Shown: positions 52,245 to 61,018 of the stretch, in pieces
Layout: each line of letters starts with the position of its first letter
Numbering within the stretch: position 1 is the stretch's first letter
NCBI RefSeq assembly: GCF_014646375.1
Contig: NZ_BMNI01000009.1
Span: forward strand, 1 to 64,000
Source of the DNA: Nocardioides phosphati
Lineage (GTDB): Bacteria; Actinomycetota; Actinomycetes; Propionibacteriales; Nocardioidaceae
DNA length: 64,000 nt
Direction: 5' to 3'
The notes under the pieces: generated by a model
Told to the model about the DNA's origin: nothing
Databases searched by the model: none
What the model saw: the letters and a program-made list of their open reading frames with translations, nothing else
Position numbers and translations under genes: made by a program

Positions 52245-53840
52245 TCAGCCGGCGGGGGTCTCCCACTGGACCAGGGTGCGCTTCAGCACCTTGCCCGTGG
52301 GGTTGCGGGGGAGCTCGTCGAGGAAGACGACGTCGCGCGGCACCTTGTAGCGGACCAGGTTGTCGCGCACCAGGGTCCGGACGTCGTCCGCGGTGAGCGT
52401 GGCTCCGTCGTGGCAGGCGATGAACGCGCGCAGGCGCATGCCGAAGTCGGGGTCCTCGACGCCGACGACGGCGGCCTCGCGGACGGAGGCGTGGGCGATC
52501 AGGAGCTCCTCAACCTCGGCCGGGAAGACGTTCTCGCCACCGGAGACGATCATGTCGTCGTCGCGGCCGTCGATGTAGAGCAGGCCGTCCTCGACGTGGC
52601 CGACGTCGCCGGTCGACAGCATGCCGTCGATGATCTCCTTGTGGCCGCCGCCGGTGTAGCCCTCGAAGGGCGTCACGGTGCCGACGAAGACGCGGCCGCG
52701 CTCGCCCGGGGCGACGGGCTTGCCGTCGTCGCCGATGAGCTCGACGCGACAGCCGAGCATCGGGGTGCCGACGGAGGTGGGGTGGGCGCGGACGACGTCG
52801 GGGTTGGCCATCGTCGCCAGCGAGACCTCGGTGGAGCCGTAGAGGTTGTAGATGACGTCGCCGAAGCGGTCCTGGAACTCGGCCGAGACGGCCGCCGGGA
52901 GGGCCGAGCCGCTGCAGAAGGCGGCCCGCAGCGACGAGGTGTCGTGGCGGTCGGTGACCTCGGTCGGCAGCGCGATGATGCGCTGCAGGAGCACGGGGAC
53001 GACGCAGATCGCGGTCGCCTTGTGCTCGGCGATGTCGGCGAGGAAGGTCTCGGGGTCGAAGCTGCGGCGCAGCACCACGGTCGAGCCGAGCGCGATCGTC
53101 ATCATCGTCATGATCAGGCCGGTGCCGTGGAAGAGCGGCGGGCCGATGACCGTGGCCTCGCGGGTCCGCATCGGCAGGCGGTCGAGCATCGCGCCGGGCA
53201 GGGTGTAGCCCTTGGGCTCGGTGCGGGGCGCGCCCTTCGGGGTGCCGGTCGTGCCCGAGGTGAGCAGGATCAGGCGGCCCGGACGGGCCGGGCTCGGCGG
53301 TGCGACGGGGGAGCCGGCGGCCAGGTACGCGTCGAGGTCGTCCTGCGCTGCGGTGATGTCGGTGGTGACGACCGGGATGGTCAGGTCGGCGGCGAGGGAG
53401 GCGAGGTCGGCGTCGATGAAGAGCGCGTCGACGCCCTCCCGGGTGGCGACCTCGGCGGTCTGCGGCGCGGAGAACGCGGTGTTGAGCCAGACGGTGTTGA
53501 GGCCGGCGCGCGACGCGGCCCAGGCCACGATCAACGGGCTGCGGTGGTTGCGCATCAGGATGCCGATGGTCTGGCCCGGCTGGTACGACGCACGCAGGGT
53601 GTTGCTCAGCTTGTTGATCGTCCGGTCGAGCTCGGCGTAGGTGATCGAGCCGCGCTCGTCGGCGATCGCGGGCTGGTCGCCGTGGCGCCCCGCAGCCGCC
53701 GTGACCGCGCCGCCGAAGGGACCGTAGCGACGCATCGCTCCCGCCATCGAGACGATCTGGTGCGGTCGGGAGACGGGCAGGACGCCAGCCTTGGCCATGG
53801 CGGCCAGCGACCGTCCTTCGAGGAGCGCGCGGTGCAGCAT
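52245..53840 (-). CDS. Acyl-CoA synthetase (FadD-type)
   Basis: A 531-residue ANL-family enzyme. Motifs are LLTSGTTGTPKG (about 190), YNLYGSTEVSL, GMLSTGDVGHVEDGLLYIDGRDDDMIVSGGENVFP and the catalytic Lys in NPTGKVLKRTL. It has an N-terminal extension of about 45 residues before the first beta domain, typical of FadD members in actinobacterial catabolic clusters. It would prime an acid for beta-oxidation by the dehydrogenases nearby. ATG 53840 was chosen as the first Met after a low-complexity leader. The 145-base gap upstream shows no operator of the GACAC type. Confidence 0.88.
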   Translation of the reverse strand: MLHRALLEGRSLAAMAKAGVLPVSRPHQIVSMAGAMRRYGPFGGAVTAAAGRHGDQPAIADERGSITYAELDRTINKLSNTLRASYQPGQTIGILMRNHRSPLIVAWAASRAGLNTVWLNTAFSAPQTAEVATREGVDALFIDADLASLAADLTIPVVTTDITAAQDDLDAYLAAGSPVAPPSPARPGRLILLTSGTTGTPKGAPRTEPKGYTLPGAMLDRLPMRTREATVIGPPLFHGTGLIMTMMTIALGSTVVLRRSFDPETFLADIAEHKATAICVVPVLLQRIIALPTEVTDRHDTSSLRAAFCSGSALPAAVSAEFQDRFGDVIYNLYGSTEVSLATMANPDVVRAHPTSVGTPMLGCRVELIGDDGKPVAPGERGRVFVGTVTPFEGYTGGGHKEIIDGMLSTGDVGHVEDGLLYIDGRDDDMIVSGGENVFPAEVEELLIAHASVREAAVVGVEDPDFGMRLRAFIACHDGATLTADDVRTLVRDNLVRYKVPRDVVFLDELPRNPTGKVLKRTLVQWETPAG

Positions 53841-53985
53841 CGAGGTCCTTCCGGAGTGCGGCGGGAGTGGGTCCGCGACGCGCGGGCGCGCCGTACACGG
53901 GTCTCTTCGGAGGGTAGTTGCGTTTTGAGAACGCGGCAGTACTTGAAGGGCGTGAGTTGCGTCGCGCGATCCGCGTACCCAAAGG

Positions 53986-54414
53986 TCAGCGGCGGCGGTC
54001 GCGCAGCGCACCCGTCGACCACAGCGCCCACGCGACGAGCAGCGGCTGGCCGAAGAGGCGGGCCAGGCGCTTGCCGTCGGTGTCGAGGCCGAACGCGTCC
54101 TTGTGCTCGACGTACTGCGCGATGTTGCCGGGGAAGACCGCGATGAAGAAGGCGGCGACCACGAAGCCGATCGTCACGCGCCGCCGCGCCCACAGCAGCA
54201 GGGCGGAGCCGAGGGTGATCTCGACGGCGCCCGACGCGAGCACGACCAGGTCGGTGTCGACCGGGAACCACGACGGCACCTGGGCCTGGAACTCCTTGCG
54301 CAGGAAGGTCAGGTGGCCGATGCCGGCGAAGGCGAGGAAGGCTCCCAGCAGCAGGCGGGCAAGCGTGCGCGGCAGGGACGTGGGCTGGCTCGACGGCTGG
54401 GTCTGCGAAGTCAT
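53986..54414 (-). CDS. DoxX-family membrane protein
   Basis: A 142-residue protein with four hydrophobic segments (about 15-34, 54-72, 77-97 and 118-135). It has the DoxX pattern ARLLLGAFLAFAGIGHLTFLRKEF near the start, PSWFP, and FPGNIAQYVEHKDAFGLDT, as in the YpjC/MauE-like branch. DoxX-type proteins are linked to thiol redox or quinone functions, but this branch is uncharacterised. ATG 54414 starts a polar Ser/Thr/Pro tail. It is divergent from the acyltransferase. Confidence 0.8.
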   Translation of the reverse strand: MTSQTQPSSQPTSLPRTLARLLLGAFLAFAGIGHLTFLRKEFQAQVPSWFPVDTDLVVLASGAVEITLGSALLLWARRRVTIGFVVAAFFIAVFPGNIAQYVEHKDAFGLDTDGKRLARLFGQPLLVAWALWSTGALRDRRR

Positions 54415-54463
54415 CTCTGCAGCATGCCGGACGCGGGGCCGGTTGTGCGCCATGATCGGCGCC

Positions 54464-55183
54464 ATGCCGATGACGAACGCCGAGGCCCACCGGATCGCCC
54501 GCGAAGAGGGCGTGAGTGGACCGTTCTACCTGACCGTGAAGCTGCTCGTCGGGCTGGTCTTCCGCCTGCTCTGTGGCTTCACCGTCCACGGCAAGGAGAA
54601 CGTCCCGAAGAAGGGGCCGATCGTCATCGTGCCCAACCACAAGAGCTTCTGGGACCCGTTCTTCGTGGCGCTCGTGCTGCGCCGTCCGGTGCACTTCATG
54701 GGCAAGGCGGAGTACGCCGAGGGGCGCTTCGCGAAGCCGTTCCTCGCGCTCGGCTACTTCCCCGTGCGCCGTGGTGAGTCCGACGCCGACGCACTGGAGA
54801 CGGCCCGCGCGATCCTCGCCCGCGGCGACGCCCTGGCGCTCTTCCCGGAGGGCACCCGCGTGCGCGGTGACTCTCTCGGCTCGCCCAAGCGCGGTGCTGC
54901 TCGCCTGGCGATCGAGGCGGGTGCGCCGCTGGTGCCGGCGACCATCACGGGCACCGAGAAGCGCCGCTGGCCGCTGCCGCGCAAGGTGACGCTGACCTTC
55001 GGCGAGCCGGTGTCGGTCGCCGACCTCGAGGCCACGCCCGAGGACGCCGCCGAGGCGATCGGGCGCGCCTGGCCGCAGGTGTCGGAGGAGTACACCCGCT
55101 GGCAGAACCGCCCCGGCGCCATCGCGGCGGCTGCCGCCGCTATCGGCGTCGGCGCGTGGGTGGTCCGTCGCAGGCGGCGCTGA
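54464..55183 (+). CDS. 1-acylglycerol-3-phosphate acyltransferase (PlsC-like)
   Basis: A 239-residue membrane-associated acyltransferase. The catalytic H-x4-D motif is at His59-Asp64 (PNHKSFWDPFF), the substrate motif is FPEGTRVRG (about 126-134), and a C-terminal hydrophobic anchor ends in RRRRR-like basics (GVGAWVVRRRRR). It would acylate lysophosphatidate or a related acceptor. In-frame starts exist at 54452, 54464 and 54470; the middle one is used. No signal peptide is present. It is convergent with the histidine kinase gene. Confidence 0.88.
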   Translation: MPMTNAEAHRIAREEGVSGPFYLTVKLLVGLVFRLLCGFTVHGKENVPKKGPIVIVPNHKSFWDPFFVALVLRRPVHFMGKAEYAEGRFAKPFLALGYFPVRRGESDADALETARAILARGDALALFPEGTRVRGDSLGSPKRGAARLAIEAGAPLVPATITGTEKRRWPLPRKVTLTFGEPVSVADLEATPEDAAEAIGRAWPQVSEEYTRWQNRPGAIAAAAAAIGVGAWVVRRRRR

Positions 55184-55206
55184 CTCCGGGCCGGTGACCC
55201 TGCCGG

Positions 55207-56538
55207 TCAGGTCGCGGGCGCCGAGCCGAGCGCGAGCCGGATACCGCGCCACGGACCGTCCGCCACCAGCTCGAGGCGGCCACCGGAGGCCTCGGCGGCG
55301 CGCCGTGCGATGTCGAGACCGAGACCGGTCGAGCCGCGGTCGCTCCGCCCCCGGGCGACGGCGTCGGCCGGAAGCCCGGGACCCTGGTCGAGGACGTCGA
55401 CCGCCCAGCCGTCCGCGACGGGCAGCACGCGTACGCCGAGCGCGGTGCCCTCCGGGGTGTGCGCGATGGCGTTCTCGATGAGCGCGTCGACGGCATCGGC
55501 CAGGTCCTCGACAGCGAGGCGCACCGGCGCCGGCAGCTCCGGGAGCCGGACGTCGCACGCGCGGTACTGGTCCTCGGCGAGCGGGCGCCAGAACGCCACC
55601 CGGTCGCGGACGACGCCGGCCGCATCGCTGACCGGGTGCAGGCCCTCGCGGTCACCCCGCCGCGCCGCCCGGATGATCTGGGTGAGGCTCCGCTCGACGC
55701 CGGCGATGTGCCGCTCGAGATCGGTGCGCGCCGCTCCTTCGGGCAAGGCCTCCACGCCGAGCCGGACGGCGGTGAGCGGCGTACGGAGGCGGTGGGAGAG
55801 GTCCGCGGCGTTTTCCCGCTCCATCGTGAGCAGCTCCGAGATCCGCGCGGCGAGGGCGTTGAGCTCACGCCCGACGGCAGCCACCTCGACGGGCCCCGAC
55901 TCCGGCGCGCGGGCGTCGAGGTCGCCGGTGCTGAGCGCGTTCGCGGTGGCCGCGGCGCGGCGCAGCGGGCGCACGATCCGGGCGCCGAGCAGCTCGGCCG
56001 CGGCCCAGGCGAGCGCGACCAGCAGGATGCCGGCCAGTGCCATGGCGACCAGCTGGTTGCGGATCGACGCCCGCACGGAGTCGCTGTCGAGGACGGCGAC
56101 GATGCGGGCCTCACCCGCGCCCGTGCGGCAGAAGATCTGGACGAGCCGTCCACCCGCGACCGAGGTCACGTGGGGCTGGGAGACCGTGCCGAGGTTGTCC
56201 TCATCGCCGTCGCCCAGCCGGGGGGCGCGGGTCCTCAGGGCCGTCCTCAGGCGCCCTGCCGGAAGCGTGGCACCGGTGGCATGCCCGTCGGGGTCCAGCA
56301 CGGTGACCGGCGTCCGCGTACGCCGGTTGAGCCGGTCGACGTACGACGTCAGCTCGGTGTGGTCGTAGGCCGCCGCGGTCATGTAGTCGGCGGTGCTCTG
56401 GGCCGCGTAGGTCGCGCGCTGCTGGGCCTCGTCCCACGCGTGGTCGTGGACGAGGAAGGCGAGGGGGAGCGCGGCGAGCAGCGTCACCAGCACCGCCGTG
56501 CCGACACCGAGGACCGTGATCTGGGTGCGGAGCCTCAC
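55207..56538 (-). CDS. Sensor histidine kinase
   Basis: A 443-residue membrane kinase. Two membrane segments (about 8-30 and 165-185) bracket an extracellular sensor domain. HAMP follows (about 186-240), then the dimerisation box with phospho-acceptor His249 (DLSHRLRTPLTAVR), and an HATPase domain with ENAIAHTPEG (N box), DQGPGLP (G1) and GSTGLGLDIARR (G2). All motifs are intact. GTG 56538 overlaps the stop of the response regulator gene as GTGA. The signal sensed is unknown. Confidence 0.9.
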   Translation of the reverse strand: MRLRTQITVLGVGTAVLVTLLAALPLAFLVHDHAWDEAQQRATYAAQSTADYMTAAAYDHTELTSYVDRLNRRTRTPVTVLDPDGHATGATLPAGRLRTALRTRAPRLGDGDEDNLGTVSQPHVTSVAGGRLVQIFCRTGAGEARIVAVLDSDSVRASIRNQLVAMALAGILLVALAWAAAELLGARIVRPLRRAAATANALSTGDLDARAPESGPVEVAAVGRELNALAARISELLTMERENAADLSHRLRTPLTAVRLGVEALPEGAARTDLERHIAGVERSLTQIIRAARRGDREGLHPVSDAAGVVRDRVAFWRPLAEDQYRACDVRLPELPAPVRLAVEDLADAVDALIENAIAHTPEGTALGVRVLPVADGWAVDVLDQGPGLPADAVARGRSDRGSTGLGLDIARRAAEASGGRLELVADGPWRGIRLALGSAPAT

Positions 56539-57227
56539 GACGCCGTCCCGGGGTCGACCAGCTTCACGCCGACGCCGCGCACGCTGACGAGGTAGCGCGG
56601 CGCGGCCGCGGTCTCGCCGAGCTTGCGGCGCAGCCAGGAGAGGTGCACGTCGACGGTCCGGTCCGCACCGCCCCACGGCTGGCGCCAGACCTCGGCCAGC
56701 AGCGTCGGCTTGGACACGACCTCCCCGGCACGCTGCATGAGGACCTGCAGCAGGTCGAACTCGAGGCGGGAGAGCTCGAGGGGTGTGCCGTCGAGCGTCG
56801 CCTCGCGCGACCGCGGGTCGAGGCAGAGTCCGCCGACGGTGAGCGTCGGGTTCGCGTCGACGGCCGCCGCGGTGCGCCGGAGCACCGCCCGGATCCGCGC
56901 ATCGATCTGGGCGACCGAGAACGGCTTCACGAGGTAGTCGTCGGCGCCGGCGTCGAGGAGCCGGACGATGTCGCTGTCGTGGTCGCGGGCGGTGGCGACG
57001 ATGACCGGGGTGTCGCCGAGTGCGCGGATCACCCCGAGGACGGCCTCTCCGTCCATGTCGGGAAGGCCGAGGTCGAGCACGACGACCTCGGCGGGCGAGG
57101 CGGCGACGGCGGCGATCGCGTCGGCGCCCTTCGCCACGGACGTGACGACGTGGCCGAGCTCGCCCAGGCCGCGGGTCAGCGCACGGCGGATCGCGTCGTC
57201 GTCCTCGACGACCATCAGATGTGCCAC
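56535..57227 (-). CDS. OmpR-family response regulator
   Basis: A 230-residue two-domain regulator. The receiver domain (1-120) has the acidic pocket VVEDDDA, phospho-acceptor Asp52 (VVLDLGLPDMDG), Thr in VIVATARDHD and Lys in DYLVKPFSV. The C-terminal winged helix has LELSRLEFDLLQVLM and RTVDVHLSWLRRKLGE. GTG 57227 (VAHLMVVEDD) was chosen; ATG 57215 would cut off the first strand. It is transcribed before and coupled to the kinase. Target genes are not evident, and divergent DUF2231 is a candidate. Confidence 0.92.
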   Translation of the reverse strand: MAHLMVVEDDDAIRRALTRGLGELGHVVTSVAKGADAIAAVAASPAEVVVLDLGLPDMDGEAVLGVIRALGDTPVIVATARDHDSDIVRLLDAGADDYLVKPFSVAQIDARIRAVLRRTAAAVDANPTLTVGGLCLDPRSREATLDGTPLELSRLEFDLLQVLMQRAGEVVSKPTLLAEVWRQPWGGADRTVDVHLSWLRRKLGETAAAPRYLVSVRGVGVKLVDPGTAS

Positions 57228-57329
57228 GCGGCCCACGCTAGTCACTCGGGCGGCCGCGCAGACCGTGCTTGACGTGGACTTGACGTTGCGTTGCGGCGCC
57301 CCTGACGCCGGCCTCCCCAGACTCGGGCC

Positions 57330-57803
57330 ATGTTCAACCTCATCAACGGCCTCCCGGTGCACCCGCTCGTGGTCCACGCCGTCGTCGTCCTGCTGCCCCT
57401 GGCCATCCTCGGCACGATCGCGCTCGCGGTGCGGCCGGCCTGGCGCGACACCCACGGCCTGCTCCTCATCGGGGTTGCCGCCGTCGCCACCCTGCTGATC
57501 CCCGTCGCCACCTCGAGCGGCGAGGCCCTCGAGAAGCACGTCGGCGACCCGGGGCGCCACGCAGCCCTCGGCGACCAGCTGATCTGGTTCGCGCTCCCAC
57601 TGCTGGTCCTCGACGTGGCGCTCGTCGTCCTCCACAAGCGCGGTACGTCCGGTCGCGCCGTCCTGGGCGGGGTCGCTGCGGTGGCCGTGGTGGCCGCGCT
57701 CGCTGCCGGTGTCCAGGTCTACCGCGTCGGTGACTCCGGAGCCCGCGCGGCGTGGGGCGACCAGGTCTCCTCCTCCGTGCCGGCAGCGGACCCCGGCGAC
57801 TGA
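57330..57803 (+). CDS. DUF2231 membrane protein
   Basis: A 157-residue protein starting MFNLINGLPVHPLVVHAVVVLLPLA, the DUF2231 signature with conserved His residues at the mouth of the first membrane helix. Four segments are visible (about 12-32, 43-60, 84-102 and 110-128). The motif could bind haem or a metal between helices, but the function is not established. It lies one base ahead of the Rieske protein gene, which makes a redox link plausible. No signal peptide beyond the first helix. Confidence 0.85.
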   Translation: MFNLINGLPVHPLVVHAVVVLLPLAILGTIALAVRPAWRDTHGLLLIGVAAVATLLIPVATSSGEALEKHVGDPGRHAALGDQLIWFALPLLVLDVALVVLHKRGTSGRAVLGGVAAVAVVAALAAGVQVYRVGDSGARAAWGDQVSSSVPAADPGD

Positions 57804-57804
57804 G

Positions 57805-58311
57805 ATGACCGGCTCGGGCCTCTCGCGGCGGTCGGTCGTGGCGCTGGCCGCGACCGCCCCCGTCGTCGCCGCCTGCGGTGCGCAGCCGGGTCAGTCGACG
57901 GCGGCACCCGCCTCGACCGCCGCCACGCCGACGGGCTCACCGGGGGCCGCGCTTCGGCGTACGTCGGAGGCGCACGTGGCGAAGGCGCGCCCGGCTGCCG
58001 GGCCCGTGCTCGCGACGACGGCGCAGGTGCCGGTCGGCGGGGCACTGGTCGTCCCCGCCGAGCAGGTCGTCGTCACGCAGCCGTCGGCTGGTGAGTTCCA
58101 CTGCTTCAGCTCCGTCTGCACGCATGCGGGCTGTCCGGTGCGCGCAGGCGCAAGGCTGGTCTGCCCGTGCCACGGCAGCCAGTTCGCGCTCGCCGACGGA
58201 TCGGTGCTGCGCGGTCCCGCTGCCGCACCGCTGCCCAGCGCCGGATCACGGTGCGGGGAGACGAGATCCGGCTGGCCTGACCGCGCGCGCCATCACTCGA
58301 CGAAGACGTAG
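57805..58311 (+). pseudogene. Rieske-type [2Fe-2S] lipoprotein, C-terminus apparently frameshifted
   Basis: A 168-codon frame. Twin-arginine-type signal with lipobox (SRRSVVALAATAPVVAAC, Cys24), a Ser/Thr/Pro/Ala linker, then a Rieske domain with Cys105-Thr-His107 and Cys110 (CTHAGC) and Cys120-Pro-Cys122-His123 (CPCHGS). After about residue 144 the frame turns into a non-protein-like tail. In the other frame from base 58239 the expected family ending RRITVRGDEIRLA is read, stopping at 58280. A one-base loss near 58236-58239 explains this. The shifted frame also runs into the convergent fetB stop. The cluster-binding part is intact, so it may still function, or the shift may be a sequencing error. 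Confidence 0.75.
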
Positions 58312-59021
58312 GGGCTCCGCGCCGCCTGGGTCGTCACCGTGAGCGCGGTGACCAGCATCGCCAGCCCGATGCAGGACAGCACCACCAGCTGGAACTGCGC
58401 GGCCTCGCCGGGCGGCGCGCCGGCGAAGAGCGCACCCACGAAGGCACCCGGCAGCGTCACGAGGCCGGTGGCGCGGGTCTGGTCGAGGTTCGGCAGCAGC
58501 GACTCGGCGACGGCCGTGCGCAGGATCTCGTCGTAGGCCCGGCGGGGGCGGGCGCCGAGTGCGAGCCAGCCCTCCACCTCGCCCCGGCGTACGGCGGCGT
58601 CGTGGGCGAAGCGGCGCCCCGCCAGCGTCGAGGCGCTCATCGCGTTGCCGATGACGATGCCGCTCAGCGCGATGACGTGCCGCGCGTCGAAGGGGACCAG
58701 GCGCAGGCTGAGGGCCAGGGCCAGCGCGGTGCCGGCCCCGGCGACCACACCGATGGCCGCGATCCGGCGACCGTGCGGGATCGCGTGGATCCGGCCGCCG
58801 GCGGTCACGGTCGCCGTGAGCAGCATCAGCGCGAGGAAGCCGACCGCGCTCAGCGGCGCGGAGAGCACACCCTTGAGCAGGATCGCGATCACCGCCAGCT
58901 GGGCTGCCGCGCGGGCGAGGGCGGCGACCGGTTGCCAGCCGATCCCGACGCGGAAGGCGCGCGCCAGGGCGACGGTCGCGACTGCGACCAGCACGAGCCC
59001 CGGCACGAACCACGCGGTCAT
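58293..59021 (-). CDS. FetB-like ABC transporter permease (UPF0014)
   Basis: A 242-residue integral membrane protein with about six to seven membrane segments and the family signature: IALSGIVIGNAMSASTLAG and ALGARPRRAYDEILRTAVAESLLPNLDQTRATGLVTLPGAFVGAL. FetB pairs with the ATPase FetA in E. coli as an iron exporter. No ATPase gene is adjacent here, so it either uses one encoded elsewhere or acts otherwise. It ends the leftward run that begins with the NsrR-like gene, eight bases after the Dabb gene. ATG 59021 was used as start. Confidence 0.82.
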   Translation of the reverse strand: MTAWFVPGLVLVAVATVALARAFRVGIGWQPVAALARAAAQLAVIAILLKGVLSAPLSAVGFLALMLLTATVTAGGRIHAIPHGRRIAAIGVVAGAGTALALALSLRLVPFDARHVIALSGIVIGNAMSASTLAGRRFAHDAAVRRGEVEGWLALGARPRRAYDEILRTAVAESLLPNLDQTRATGLVTLPGAFVGALFAGAPPGEAAQFQLVVLSCIGLAMLVTALTVTTQAARSPYVFVE

Positions 59022-59029
59022 GGCAGCGC

Positions 59030-59314
59030 TCAGTCGTCCGAGAAGTCGAGCACGTGCCGCTCCGCGCGGAGCGGGCCGATCTGCGCCGCGACCTCGCGGT
59101 GCACCGGGTGCTCCTGGTAGGCCGCCAGCGCCGCCTCGTCGGTGAACCGCGAGACCAGCACGACGTCCGCGGACGCCTCGAGGCCCTCGGCGCGGATGCC
59201 GACCCGGAACTCCAGCATGCCCGGCACGAGGCCGGCACAGCGGTCGAGCGCAGCCTTGAAGGCAGGCGCGTCCGCGGGGTCCTTGAGGCTCCACATCACG
59301 ACGTGGCCGATCAT
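59030..59314 (-). CDS. Dabb-family stress-responsive barrel protein
   Basis: A 94-residue alpha/beta-barrel protein. It starts MIGHVVMWSLKDPADAPAF and has MLEFRVGIRAE, ADVVLVSRFTDEAALAAYQEHPVHREV and VLDFSDD. This is the full pattern of the stress-responsive A/B barrel domain, a small dimeric fold used by haem-, quinone- or polyketide-binding proteins. The ligand is unknown. It lies between the membrane gene and fetB, in the operon headed by the NsrR-like gene. Confidence 0.88.
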   Translation of the reverse strand: MIGHVVMWSLKDPADAPAFKAALDRCAGLVPGMLEFRVGIRAEGLEASADVVLVSRFTDEAALAAYQEHPVHREVAAQIGPLRAERHVLDFSDD

Positions 59315-59355
59315 CTGCTGCTCCTTGGGTCAGGGGCCGCCCACGCTAGTCCGGC

Positions 59356-59784
59356 TCAGGCACGCAGCAGGAGAACCCCGAGCGTGGCGAGACCGAGGAC
59401 CTTGGCGAGCTCGAGGGCGACGTACCAGAGGTGGGCGTGCGATCGGGGCCCCTCGTGGCCGGCCAGCACCGCGTCCGAGCGACGGGTGAGCGCCGGCCGG
59501 ACGGCGAGGAGCTGCGCGGCGAGCGCGAGGCCGACGGCGGCCGCGGCGAACGGCGTACCGCGCGGGGCGGGGGAGGCCGCGACCAGTGCCGCGACCACCC
59601 CCGCGAGGGCGACGACCTCGACGGCGTTCAGCGCCCGGAAGACGAGCCGGCCGATGGCGAGCCCCGTGCGCAGGTCGACCCCGGGCGCCCGGAACTTCAG
59701 CGGCGCCTCGAGGAACGAGATCGCCAGCACCATCCCGAGCCAGAGCCAGGTGAACGCCGTGGCGACGGCCGCCGCCGCGGTCAC
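59356..59784 (-). CDS. Conserved four-helix membrane protein
   Basis: A 142-residue protein with four hydrophobic segments (about 5-24, 47-68, 72-92 and 117-140). The conserved stretch LGMVLAISFLEAPLKFRAPG is followed by RTGLAIGRLVFRALNAVE. I know this pattern from uncharacterised bacterial membrane proteins without assigned function. GTG 59784 overlaps the flavohaemoglobin stop as GTGA, so it is translated with that gene. Context suggests a role in NO or iron stress, which is inference only. Confidence 0.72.
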   Translation of the reverse strand: MTAAAAVATAFTWLWLGMVLAISFLEAPLKFRAPGVDLRTGLAIGRLVFRALNAVEVVALAGVVAALVAASPAPRGTPFAAAAVGLALAAQLLAVRPALTRRSDAVLAGHEGPRSHAHLWYVALELAKVLGLATLGVLLLRA

Positions 59785-60995
59785 GAGGCGAGCTCCCGGG
59801 CGGGGCCGAAGACCTCGTAGCGGATCCGGTCGGCCGCGACACCGCGGTCGATCAGGGCGCCGTTGACGGCCGCCATGAAGGGCACGGGTCCGCACAGGTA
59901 CACGTCCGCGTCGCCGGGGAGCTCGACGTCCGCGAGGTCGATCAGTCCCTCGGTGAGATCCGCCCGCTGGGGGCGGACGCCGAGGTCCTCGTACCACCGC
60001 ACCATGGTCGCGCCGGGCAGGCCGGCGACCAGGTCCTTCAGCTCGGCGCGGTGCGCGTGCGCGGCGGGGGTGCGGTCGGCGTGCAGGACGGTCACCGGCC
60101 GCTCCGAGCCGGTGGCGCGCAGGTGGTGCAGGAAGCCCAGCATCGGGGTGATCCCGATGCCCGCCGAGACCAGGACCAGCGGGCTCTCGCCGTCGGTCAG
60201 CGTGAGCTCGCCGAACGGCAGCGAGACCTCCAGGTGGTCACCCTCGAAGACCGCCGCGTGCAGGTGGTTCGACACCTCGCCGGCGGGGGCAGTCGTGCCG
60301 TCCGCACCGTCGCGGGGGAGCACGGCCCGGACGGAGAAGGCCCACGTCCCCGGCTCGGTGCCGATCAGGCTGTACTGCCGGATCTGCCGCGCGCCGTCGG
60401 GCAGCCGGACGCCGATCGAGACGTACTGACCGGGCTTCGCGGCGGGCAGGGGAGTGCCGTCGGCAGCGGCGACCACGAACGACACGGTGTCGGGCGCCTC
60501 CTGCGTACGCCGGCGTACGACGAGGTCGCGGAAGACGTCGCCAGGGGTGGTGCCGGCCTCGGCGTACAGGTCCTTCTCGATAGCGATGAGGGTGTTCGCC
60601 ATGTGCCAGTAGACCTCGTCCCAGGCCGCGGCCACCTCCGGGGTGACGGCGTCGCCGAGGACCTCGACGATGGCGGCGAAGAGGTGCTCGTGCACGACCG
60701 GGTACTGCTCGGCGACGACGCCCAGCGAGGCGTGCTTGTGCGCGATCCGGCCGAGCACCTCGCGAGGATCGGGCCCGTCCTCCGCGACCAGCAGCGTGGC
60801 GTACGCCGCGATGGCGCCGGCGAGAGCACGCTGCTGGTCGCCCTGGGCCTGGTTGCCGCGGTTGAAGAGGTCGCGCTCGAGGCCGGGATGTGCGGCGAAG
60901 AGCCGCCGGTAGAAGACGGGGGTGATGTCGCCGATCGCGGCGCCGATGACGGGGAGCGTCGCGCGGACGACCTCGGTCGAGGTGGACGAGAGCAT
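59781..60995 (-). CDS. hmp: Flavohaemoglobin (nitric oxide dioxygenase)
   Basis: A 404-residue three-domain enzyme oxidising NO to nitrate with O2 and NADPH. The globin domain (1-140) has distal Tyr29 (VFYRRLF) and Gln53, proximal His88 (AHKHASLG) with Tyr98 nearby, and Glu140. The FAD domain has RQYSLIG. The NAD domain has LVSAGIGITPMLGF and the C-terminal YLCGPVPFM, VFGP. All key residues are present. An Rrf2-type gene lies 23 bases upstream and is the expected NO-responsive regulator. The membrane gene at 59784 overlaps its stop. Confidence 0.95.
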   Translation of the reverse strand: MLSSTSTEVVRATLPVIGAAIGDITPVFYRRLFAAHPGLERDLFNRGNQAQGDQQRALAGAIAAYATLLVAEDGPDPREVLGRIAHKHASLGVVAEQYPVVHEHLFAAIVEVLGDAVTPEVAAAWDEVYWHMANTLIAIEKDLYAEAGTTPGDVFRDLVVRRRTQEAPDTVSFVVAAADGTPLPAAKPGQYVSIGVRLPDGARQIRQYSLIGTEPGTWAFSVRAVLPRDGADGTTAPAGEVSNHLHAAVFEGDHLEVSLPFGELTLTDGESPLVLVSAGIGITPMLGFLHHLRATGSERPVTVLHADRTPAAHAHRAELKDLVAGLPGATMVRWYEDLGVRPQRADLTEGLIDLADVELPGDADVYLCGPVPFMAAVNGALIDRGVAADRIRYEVFGPARELAS

Positions 60996-61018
60996 GGGGT
61001 CTCCTTGGGGGTGAGGGC

